Positions 54,903 through 64,000 of a DNA stretch of 64,000 nucleotides are shown here, one piece after another. Each line of letters begins with the position of its first letter. Position 1 is the stretch's first letter. Under the pieces are notes generated by a model. It was not told the DNA's origin. It made no database searches and saw only the letters and a program-made list of their open reading frames with translations. Source of the DNA: Mesostigma viride (taxonomy: Eukaryota; Streptophyta; Mesostigmatophyceae; Mesostigmatales; Mesostigmataceae); NCBI GenBank assembly GCA_009746045.1, contig RPFO01000034.1:2174471-2238470 (forward strand). Direction: 5' to 3'. Made by a program: the position numbers and the translations under genes.

Positions 54903-57900
54903 CTGTTCACCGACAGGGGCAAAAAGAGAAGTGCACCGCGTGGGGGGCAAGCAATTGTGCGGGCAGTATCATGGGGGGCAATGGCGGTGGGGCAATGGTT
55001 CGGCAGTCAGCAACAGCAATTGGGTGACAGAATTAGGGTAGATAGGGCACAGCTGATGCGAAATATCAAACCCAGGCGGGCTCGTCAACGATGGCGTCAG
55101 TTTCAGGCAAGAATTGGCGTGGCTGGACATGCACGTTAGAGATGCAGGCTCTCCACCCTGTGTTTACATCACCGGATCATTGTTGGTGTTCCCGTTACTT
55201 TCGTTTTGCTATAGTAAAACACGCCAGCGAAAAGTGATGCGTGACTGAGATGCAACTCCCCTCGACAGGGCAACAGACGCCATCCCCACGGCACAAGGGA
55301 GACATGACCGCGTGATGCCCAGCTGTAAAGAAGTGCAAGCCAACCAGGCCATGGTTCAGGGTCCACACAGCCACGGGTTAAGCACACGTTTCCATGAAGT
55401 GACTGCGTCATTCAGCGCAATTCTCCTAAAGAATTGGCGATGGTGGGAATGAGTAATTATGGATGGGATTGGGTGGAGACCAGGGGTGGGGATGATAAGA
55501 AACAACTAAGGTCACGCCGTCACGGATGACTTCAAACTGGCATTAACAGCAACCATGGCCAAGTGACAGAACCCACGCAATCACAAAATCCCATCCGCAG
55601 CCTTCTGAGCCACTCTTCCATTTCCACTTATTTCCAACACAATCCCTATTCAAAATGGTTCAACTTAGAATTTCTACTCAGCCGCGAACTACCCACCCAC
55701 CTGGGCTGGCACCCTTGTCATTGCCGCCCTTTCCGGCTCCCTCAGCACCCGCCTCGTTTCCACCATCCACCGCCTCGCTGCTGCCCGCCGCCTCACCCCC
55801 GTCCTCAGCCGTGCCACCACCAGCCGCTTTCCCCGTGGCCTTGGTTTTCTCGGTGGCCGTGCGCCCACTTGTGCGACCCGCGTCGGCGCCCCCGCTTGCC
55901 CCCTTGGCGCGCCCGGCGGCTGCCTGCTGCTGCTGCAGCTCCCACTGCTGCTCGTCGGCACGGGCCTCGAAATGGTCCAACCACACCGCCGCGTCCTGGG
56001 GACATTAGAGCATGCATGAATGGGACACAAATGGAGGCATGAGTGGACGCTAGCATAGCAACATTTTTCAGCAAGATTTCCAGCAACAGATTCTCCTTGC
56101 CGATGGGGCTAAAGCCGCCGCCTCTAGACAGTGGGGGCAACTAATGGGGGCTGGTCCATCGGTCGATGCATGGACGGAGCAACTACGAACAGAGCAGTTA
56201 GGGAGCACGAAACGGCTCAGCAAAGACACATTGGTGAACCAGACACATAAGTTCCCCCAAGGGAACATGATCTAAGGTTTGGGGCAGCGTGCAACTGCAT
56301 CTATCAATAAGTTCCTGCAATTAATTACTAAAAGATAAGTAGACACTAGCAAACAGCAAAAGAAATAGCATCATGGACTAGTTCTACATGAATTAGCACC
56401 ACACTGTGGTGTATTAGTAGCACAAAATTACTAAACAGCGCCCTCGCGCCCACCAGATGCGTGGGGTGGAGAGATTATCCGACATGAAACCCAATACATC
56501 CCCCACCCCACCCCCCCGCCACCCTCACCTGCGTCCTCGGGTCAGCAGGCCCCAGGTTGGCCGTCAGGATGGCCAACGTCTTGCGTTCGTGGGTGGCGCT
56601 CAGGGAGTAGGCGCCCAGCAGAGAGAGGGCGATCGCGATGGCATGGTAGCTGCTCGCGGTCTGTGCGTGCCAGCAAAGGAATCCAAGTTGCATAAATGTG
56701 CGCACACGCATCATACACACATGATACAAGCGCACGCACATAGCGCATGGCATGGCGCGTGCAGCAGGAAACAGGTTAGAGGGAGGCCGAGCGTCGGGGA
56801 ACCGCGCCAAGCCTTCCATTCACAAGTTCAGGGGGCATGCATCGAGCAAGGGGCATGACCGACCCTGAGACTCGAGGACCTGGGATGTTAGGACTGGTCG
56901 TCGTGGTAAGCTAGTAGTCTTGGTAAGCAGGTAGTCCTGGTGAGCAACTAGTCCTGGTGAGCAACTAGTCCTGGTAAGCTGGTATGCGGAGGGAAAAGGC
57001 CCTGGACATCACCCAGCAGGTGCTGGTTGCACTTGGAACTCCTCAGGCAGGTAAAGCATTTACCCGCAATATGCTCTTATATGCACTGTTTTCAGACTCC
57101 ACACAAAAAAAGTCTCGACTATTGAACCACGCCCTACCTGCACGTGGTCGTCGCCCAGCAGCCGTATGTTGCACTTGAGCGCCTCGTGCAGGTACCGCAG
57201 CGCGAGGGGAACGTGCGCGTCGCCCATCCCCTCCTCCATCATGGCCAGGTTGATGAACATGGCCGCGCTGTTCGGGTGGGAGGGGCCGCATGTCGTGCCC
57301 AGAAGGTACAGTGCGCGGTGCACGTATGCAGACGCAAGAAGCGTCTCCTGGCGACGGAAGTAGAACACCGCCAGGTCGCCGTAGCTCTGCGAAGGAGAAA
57401 GGCATAGCATAGGTAGACAAGGGGGGCAGATAGGCGATTGGGTGGATGAGGCTTACGAGGAGAAATGAGGAAAAATCTTTGCCTTGATCGTGACCGTCCT
57501 TGTTACAGCGCGCCCCCCCTCGTATGCTGATGGCCTCCATATTTGGGACGCTCTGGCCTCCCAACCCCCCCCCCCCCCCCCCCCAGTCTTCCCCCCTCAC
57601 CTTGACAGGGCCTTATCTGGCATACTAATTACCCCCCCGCCGCCCACCTCGATGGTGCTGTTATTGAAGCATCCACTACCCCCCAGTTACATGACTGGTG
57701 ACCCAGAGTGATCCTCATTCTGGGATAGTCCTTCATAACATAAGCCTCCTCCATCATTGCCAAACTTCCGCCACATTCCCCCCCCCCCCCCTCCCCTTCT
57801 ATCATCTTTGATGTCCAGGTCTTCCACATGTTGTGTTGTCCCCCGTAAACCTCCGCAAATGGTCTAAAAATTGTCCCTTTGCCACCTCCCCTTACCTTAA

Positions 57901-60900
57901 CGGTGTTCGGGTGGTTGAACCATGTCCCTTTGCCACCTCCACTCCCCTTAATGGTGCCCGGGTGGTGCAACCATGTCCTTTTGCCACCTCCCCTCACCTT
58001 GATGGTGTCTGGGTGGTCCAGCCCCAGCTCCCGCTCATTAATGTGCAACGCCCGCTCCTGCAGCAGCACCGCCTGCTCAAAGTCACCCGTGTGGTAGAGG
58101 ATGACCGCGAGAAGCGAGTAGGCGCCCGCCGTGCTGCGGTGCGCGCCGCCCGCGACGTCCTTGAGCTTGCCTGCGTGGAGGTCATCACAAGGGGCCAGGC
58201 AAAGCGATGGCAGAGAAGGTGACTACGAGTAAGGAGGATCACAAGACAGGGAAGCAGGAAAGGCAGGCACTAGGGATGTGAAAACAGGTCCTTGAGCTCG
58301 CCTGGGGGGATAAACAAGGCAGACATTTGGGACACAACATATCACTTACGGAGCAGCATCTCACACAGCTCTTGTATGGGCCACCGATGAGCCACCGATA
58401 AGCCACCAATGAGTGCTGGTATGGGCCACCCATCAACGCATCGAGCGCATGCTAAGCGCCGCCCATCAACTCACCGAGCGCGTGCGTGGCGTGCCACACG
58501 GCCTCCTCGAGCTTGCCCTTATCCAAACACGACTTGGCGCATTCCAGCTGGCGACGGCCTTCCCCTGAGATGTAGACGTACACCTGCACCCACACGTCCG
58601 GGGGGGCATGGCGTGGGAGGGGGGGGGGGGGGGGGGGGCGGATATGCAGGGAGGGGGAGGCATGCAGAGAGGGGGCACATGGAGGGGGCAAAGAGACGGG
58701 CATGCCCTGATGGTATTGAGTATAATTAAAGAAAAACTAGATCAGACAGTCGGGGTAAAATTGGCTCTTTTTTAGCAAATTTAGCAAATTAGCAAATTAG
58801 CGGAGGCCGGGGGGCGAGATTAATTAAGAGGTACCTTGAAATTAAATAAGACGCATGCCTCTATCGAGATATATGTTTGGAGGCGAGTTTCTATTGGCGT
58901 TAATTTGTAGTATTGTACGACAACTGTCAAGGGTGACGGCATGTACTGAAATCGCGGATACTTTCTAGATCGATTGCGCATTCGACGGTTAAAAGGCAGA
59001 GCTGCGGTTGAAAGTACTGTACGTGGGGGGGGACGGTGTTACAACGGGGGGGGGGACGCATTTATGGGGGGGGGGGGACGGTGTTACAACGGGGGGACGG
59101 TGTTACAACGGGAGGGCGAGATTAATTAAGAGGTACCTTGAAATTAAATAAGACGCATGCCTCTATCGAGATATATGTTTGCAGGCGAGTTTCTATTGGC
59201 GTAAATTTGCAGTATTGTACGACAACTGTCAAGGGTGACGGCATGTACTGAAATCGCGGAAGTGTCGCGGAGACGTTTCTTCTTTCTAGATCGATTGCGC
59301 ATTCGACGGTTAAGAGGCAGAGGTGCGGTCGACTGGCAGTACTGTACGACGGTGTTGGACGGAATTTCCGGTTAGCGATGCGGTCTAAAGCTTTGCATGT
59401 CACGTTGTCGGATCTTAGCCCTTGCGTCGCGCTGTGCTGTGGCGAACTTATTCTCCGCCGTCAGATTGCACCGTCGATGAGCGTCGATGCTCGTCGATGA
59501 ACCCAACGCAAGCCATGTGACGAAAAGAAGTAAAAATTGGTGCGGCGGCCTCTACAGCTGAGTTTGGTCAAGTACGCAACTTGTAGCCCGGCGACTCCAC
59601 GTAGAGCAGTCCGCAGGTAGTCCGCCGGCGTTAATTTGTTAATTTTGTTAATTTGTAAACTGGGGACAACCTAGTCAGTAAAAAAAATTAGTTAGACAAT
59701 GCACGAAAAATTAGTTTACTCCATCTACGTTGAGCGTGGCAAGGCTAGAGACCACCATGGCGACACTTGGTTGCTGTACATTACCGAGGCATGGGTAAAG
59801 AAAGCAGGCAAGGAGGGGCGGCGCGAAAGTGAAGACGTGCCATTGGTCGAGAAAGGGAAAAGGAAAGGTGGGCTTAAGGGTCTGCGAGGTTTGGGGAGAT
59901 AGGAACGGTGGTGGTGGGGTGGGGTGGGGGGGGGGAACACACACCTGGCAACGAGGCCACGCAAGCAACCACTGTGCACACCCATCCCGGGTATAGCTGA
60001 TTACGCCAAAATGCTTGTTCGCATCCACTCACTACAGAGTTGCATGGAACTCCTCAAGAGACGCACACACTCACTGCAGGTTTACATCGACTAACTAAAG
60101 AGTCAGATAAACTCACCTCAGCTTTGCAAAAACTAACTGAAGAGTCAGATAAACTCACCTCAGCTTTGCATCAACTCACTGAAGAGTCACACAAACTCAC
60201 TACAGCTTTGCATCGACTCACTCAATGCACTGCAGATTCGCATCGACTCACTTTGGGCACAGGTACAAGCGCCAGCACCTCGTGGGGGTATACTGCAGGG
60301 GCCACCGACGCCACCCCCCCATTTCCCGGTCGGTTCTCCCCTGTCGCTGCCGCCCTGCCCGCCGCCGCCGCCCTCCCTCCTTTCTTGTCCTTGCCCTTCC
60401 CCCGCTTACTTGTGCCACTATCCAGAGATGCGCCCAGTCCCCTGGGCTCCTCTCGGCTGCCCGCCCCGCCCTCCGAGGCTTTCCCAGTCAAACCCTTTGG
60501 CACCATGGGGCGGCTGCCCGCAGGAACGGAACCCGCGTTGCCCGGCTCCACCGAGCACGCGACCACGATACCAGACTTCTGGCACACCGCACGCAGGAGC
60601 GCCGTCCGCCGCAGCCACCGCCGCGTGGCCCCCGGCAGGCAGTATCCATACTTGTAGCGTACGTAGCCCTGCACCCAGAGCCACAGCAGCTCGTCCAAGG
60701 GGAGCTCATCGGGGCTCCCCGCGAGGGCAGCTTCCGAGACCCCCCACTTTATTTCCGCACTACTTGTGTCCACTCGCTTTTGCCCGTCACTGTTCGGCGC
60801 CGCACCAGCCCCCTCGCTCGAGTCGTCTCTAGCGCCAGAATCTGATGTGGCACTATACTCCGTGGGGCGGCTGCCAGCAGGTGCCACCGGTCGCAGCAGC

Positions 60901-63900
60901 GCACTCAAACACACGGCCAGCGCGGTGGGCAGCAGCGAGGCCTGCGGCCGGTGCTGCTTGCCACCAGGTGGCGCATTCGCCGGGGCCGTCACCGTGTTCT
61001 CGTTGGCGTGGTCTGGACAGGAATCGACCGGGGCACCTGGGGCCTTTTTACTGGCAGCCGCACGGGTGGCCTTGGCCCCACTGACACTGACATTGTTATG
61101 ACTACTGGCATCTCCACTTCCACTTCTGGCATCCGTGTCCCGCACCCCTTGAAATCTATCCCCTGAGGCTAGGTTATTAGAGTGCACCGAGGTGGCGTGC
61201 CGACCGGTGTAGTTAGCAGCTGTCGCCAGAGCCTGGTCGCTATCCGCAGGGTTGAGCGCAGAACCTCCTCCAATGAAGGCCCCGTCATTGTCGCCACTAC
61301 CAGCGGCGCCACCAGGGGCAGTCACCGCACCGTGCTCGCTATAATTGCTAGTATGGCTCGCATTGCCACTATCACTGCTGGCGTCGCTATGACTGCTGGC
61401 ATCCGCGTGGGCAGCGATCATGACCGACCGCAGCAGCCGCTTGACCCCCCGCGCGATCATCTCCAGCTCACACTCGGCGGTGACGTGCGGTAGTTTCGCA
61501 TCCGACGCCGCGGACGCCAGCACGCCCAACGACCGCGTGCCGATTCCTCTCGCCCGCATGAAGTCGGTGAGCGAGTGGCCGTCCACGGGGGATAGCTCGA
61601 GCGAGCGCAGGTCCTCCACCAGCTGAGGGAGCAGCCGGTCGGTGTAAAAATGGCATCCGCGGCGAATCAGCTCCCGGGCCGACAAGTCCAGAAGCAAGGG
61701 AGGAAGGTGAGGGGGGAGGCATGCGCCAGACGGGGCCGGCACAGCAGTTACTGCGTGACTGGCATCCTTCCCGCAGGACTCTGGGACGTCTGCCGGTTTA
61801 CCTCCCCCCGGTTCCGACTGGGTATGTCGAGGCTGCGCTGGCTCAGCGGCGGATCCCCCCCCCTTAGTCAACCCCCCACCTCCCGCTCTGTCCTTGCCCG
61901 TGCCATGGTGAGAAGAAGAATGAGGTGGGTGTGACGAGTGCTCCTGATGGCTGCCATGGCCGCCATGGTGCCCGTGGTTATGGCCGGTCCCTCCGCAGCA
62001 TCCCCCGGCAGCAGCACCCCCCGGTAGGTCATTCATGTCCATCGCGGTGGCTGGCATGCCACAGCGGCTGTCGCCCTTGCCTTCCCCGGCCGCATGGGCC
62101 TGGCATCCGCCACATCCCCCCGCCGCCCCCCCTGGCCCCTTGGACTCAAGAGCCATGCATTCGTACGCGCGCAGGTTGCGGATGCGGGACTCGCGGACCG
62201 CCAGCTCATCGCCACCAAAGAGGGCAACCACGTCTTCCCAGAGGCCTCCGCTCGGGTGCCGGCTGCGGGGCAGCGCCAGGTGGCAACCCACCACGTGGCC
62301 CGGGCCCCCATTGGCTAAGGGCGGGTGGGGGGCAGAGTGCAAGGCCCCGGTGCTGGTGACGTTGTCAGCCCTCATTTGCCGCTCCGAGTCACCGACGTGG
62401 TTTGCGTGCGCGTGGCGGAGGGCTGCGTCGAACCCCTTCTTCCCCTCTAGCGGCTTCATGCGGGACTTAACTTGCGCAGATAACGCATCCTCCTTTCCAG
62501 TCGGTTTGCCCTGCCCCGGCCCTCCCCCTGCCTGGGTGTCATGGAGCATCAGGTGTCGCGCCCAGCTCACGCCAACCTCGCGCCGCAGCGGCAGCAGAGA
62601 GAGCCACTCGGGGGCAAACTCCCCCGAGGCCCTGGGAGGACGCGCGGTGGCCGCCGTCACTGTAGTGGGATTCACTGTACTCCCAGCCGCTGTCGTGGTC
62701 GGAGTGGCTGCATGCGCAAGCGTTTGTTGCGACGGGGATGCCATTGCGCCGCTGCTGTTGCTCTTGCTGCTGGCAGACTTGGCGGCATGTGGGCCCCGTG
62801 GCTCAAACCATAGGGCTGCCCCTGACCCGCCCCCCTGCGCGACCGCTGCCTCCAGTGCGCTCATGCTCGCGTGCAGAACCCGCCGCACGAGGGTCTCACC
62901 GGCTGGGTGGTAGTCGTACACAGGTTGGGCGCTCATGCGGGGGGGAGGGGTCGCGCGCTTCCGTTTGTCCGTGGCGGCGCCCTTTGCTAAAAAAGCGGGC
63001 TCTTCTTCCCCGGTTATGGCGGGGTGCAGGGGGCATTGCAAGCTGGCAGGCGTGACGGGGCATGGGAGGGTTGAAAAAACGGGGACAGAAGGTGGCAAGG
63101 AATCGAGGAGAGTGGGGGATGTTGTGATCGGTGACGTGTGCAAGCAGATCAAGCACATACAAAACACCCTCCCCCCCTCTTCCTCCCCCCCGCTGCGTAG
63201 GGTTTCCCTTGTGTGCGACCCTGTTGCAACATGGCATTTGTTTCCTGTAGGAAAAAAGGGGCAGGTGTCTGCACACGAAAAGCTTAAGCCACGCATTTGT
63301 GCTGCTTTTCTATAAACAGCGAGTCATGGATTGGTGGGGTGTCAACTTGGTAAAATAGAAGCAAAGCAGTGTCTCAACAAGCCTGCCTATCAGGGGGGGG
63401 TGGGGGACCCATAGGGGCTTCCGAGTGCTAGACCAGCCCATCGCCGCACAACACAGGAGATGTAATATGCATATTACTAGGATCCACTAGGTGGTGGCCA
63501 TCACGACGGTGGTCTGAATACACTTGTGACATGTGCAGACTCCAGCAAAGAGCGTACGGTGCATCCAGATATTGATCGGCATCCTGTGTATCATGGATCG
63601 GCACACGCAGACTCTGAATATAGAAGCGCTCAAGTGGACATTTGTGAGAAGACCACATGTAATGATACACCCATGGCTTCTGTCTGAATTGGACGGAGTG
63701 CAAACTGGATGCTCGTTGCAGTGGCCGCTTACAACACAGCACAAGGGGGATGCAAGCTTGCAACATACAGATTATGCGCATGCACAATGGGGATGCCTTC
63801 TTGGGACCAATCACAATGGGGATGCCTTCTTGGGACCAATCACAATGGGGATGCCTTCTTGGGACAGAGCACAAGGGCATCGCCAGTAAGGACAGAGCAC

Positions 63901-64000
63901 AAGGGGGACGCCTAGTTGAGCCTCACAAAAACCCACCAGTTGGCGTTCAGCGCGCCTTCGCCCCCATTGCGGGCAATGGGAATCACCGCCTCCAGATCCT
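51616..64000 (-). CDS. CLU: CLU/REC-type clustered mitochondria protein, 5' end outside window
   Basis: Minus-strand exons, from 5': an exon fragment 63937-64000; about 62936 (start uncertain) to 60252; 58583-58475; 58170-57998; 57386-57138; 56660-56529; 55995-55701; 54902-51616 (stop TGA 51616-51618). All junctions from 60252 on keep phase. The large exon has the conserved block [40 protein letters not shown] and GVKRLL. The next exons encode four TPRs nearly identical in pattern to plant CLU proteins: [79 protein letters not shown] and [13 protein letters not shown] proteins act in the cytosol, bind mRNAs of organelle proteins and affect mitochondrial or plastid distribution. The window-edge exon (GGEGALNAN) resembles the REC subfamily. 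Confidence 0.88.
56899..57065 (-). repeat. exon-end duplicate and 22-bp repeats in CLU intron
   Basis: 57008-57052 repeats exon sequence 57152-57194 (CACCCAGCAG, GTTGCACTTG, CTC-GCAGGTA) with mismatches. At 56899-56982 lie four copies of a 22-bp unit containing CTAGTCCTGGTGAGCAA. Confidence 0.75.
57874..58026 (-). repeat. three copies of a CLU exon end with 5' splice site
   Basis: The true exon end and donor (57980-58026) are repeated at about 57928-57977 (donor destroyed) and 57874-57925 (donor GTAAGG intact). The stretch is open in frame, so splicing from the distal copy would add about 34 residues with a repeated HP-x-T-x-K motif. Confidence 0.85.
58424..58485 (-). repeat. tandem copy of CLU exon end and donor
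   Basis: 58425-58452 and 58458-58485 share 24 of 28 bases. The second contains the functional exon end and donor GTGAGT; the first has GATGCG in the donor place. Confidence 0.85.
58820..59355. repeat. direct duplication, period about 291 bp, in CLU intron
   Basis: Copies from 58820 and 59110 both begin GATTAATTAAGAGGTACC and share about 210 bp, through TCAAGGGTGACGGCATGTAC and TCGATTGCGCATTCGACGG. The second has a 20-bp insertion at about 59260. G-runs separate them. Confidence 0.9.
60080..60251 (-). repeat. tandem repeat carrying 5' splice-site motifs beside CLU donor
   Basis: Four to five units of about 36 bp. On the minus strand each contains GTGAGT followed by CGATGC or TTATCTGACTCTTCAGT. 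The unit nearest the exon supplies the real donor at 60251. Confidence 0.85.
60252..62936 (-). other. CLU central-domain exon with low-complexity inserts
   Basis: Donor GTGAGTCG directly follows LVPVPK, which matches the LVPVHK of plant homologues. The conserved core is at about 61410-61690; a second conserved block ([33 protein letters not shown]) lies at about 60570-60700. Between and before these are Ser/Ala/Gly inserts, including a Cys/His-rich segment at about 61900-62130 (GCGGC, CCGG, then many HH and HS pairs) that could bind metal or be mere low complexity. The 5' acceptor could not be fixed; candidates near 62936-62980 do not all fit the phase of the window-edge exon. Confidence 0.75.
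63783..63880. repeat. 31-bp tandem repeat near the window end
   Basis: Three units of CACAATGGGGATGCCTTCTT plus GGGACCAAT or GGGACAGAG, lying in the CLU intron a few dozen bases from the donor of the window-edge exon. Confidence 0.9.

Noticed and set aside
51991..55027. Plus-strand frames of 270-634 codons opposite the CLU last exon
   Set aside because: GC-rich shadows; the minus strand continues CLU homology in phase from the previous exon and ends in a PAM2-like motif.

Overview
The window is nuclear DNA from a eukaryote, most likely a green alga. Genes have GT-AG introns with pyrimidine-rich acceptors. There is a plant-type CLU/REC (clustered mitochondria) gene, a plastid phosphate-translocator gene, an intronless histone H2A gene with a TATA box and a 3' histone stem-loop, and a decayed Penelope-like retroelement with GIY-YIG upstream of RT-type sequence, an order known from green algae. 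The species cannot be named from this sequence. No rRNA gene, convincing tRNA gene or CRISPR array is visible.

Layout. 1-17.3 kb: a ten-exon hybrid histidine kinase gene on the + strand, truncated at its 5' end by the window edge. Its introns carry large simple-sequence arrays (AGGC, GGGTCCA/GGGTAGA, CCCT, CCCA) and transposon pieces. 17.3-24.7 kb: intergenic, with a TTAA-flanked inverted-repeat element, a long palindrome, a (GTT)n array and a retroelement fragment. 24.7-26.0 kb: an intronless triose-phosphate translocator family gene followed by an 18-bp minisatellite. 26.3-29 kb: no gene seen. 29-37 kb: nested transposons, including a LINE inserted in an ORF1-only retroelement, a dimeric insertion inside another repeat, and a decayed Penelope-like element. 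38-39.1 kb: a minus-strand single-pass membrane protein of unknown function. 39.8-40.6 kb: histone H2A. 41.7-44.3 kb: an uninterrupted (GAT)n array of about 2.6 kb. 44.8-51 kb: further LINE and ORF1 remnants. 51.6-64 kb: the CLU/REC gene on the minus strand, with seven well-defined exons, ending in a PAM2-like motif; its 5' part runs off the window.

The genes look like independent housekeeping or signalling loci, not a pathway cluster. The most unusual signals are structural. (1) Diverged repeat copies carry many 4-nt insertions of the form XY to XY, reverse complement of XY, XY (for example AG to AGCTAG), like hairpin-derived or snap-back repair footprints. (2) In two unrelated genes at least eight introns carry tandem copies of the preceding exon end, usually with its 5' splice site. 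(3) LINE, ORF1-only and short elements share one 3' hairpin plus a TTAA-type tail, which suggests one replication machinery.
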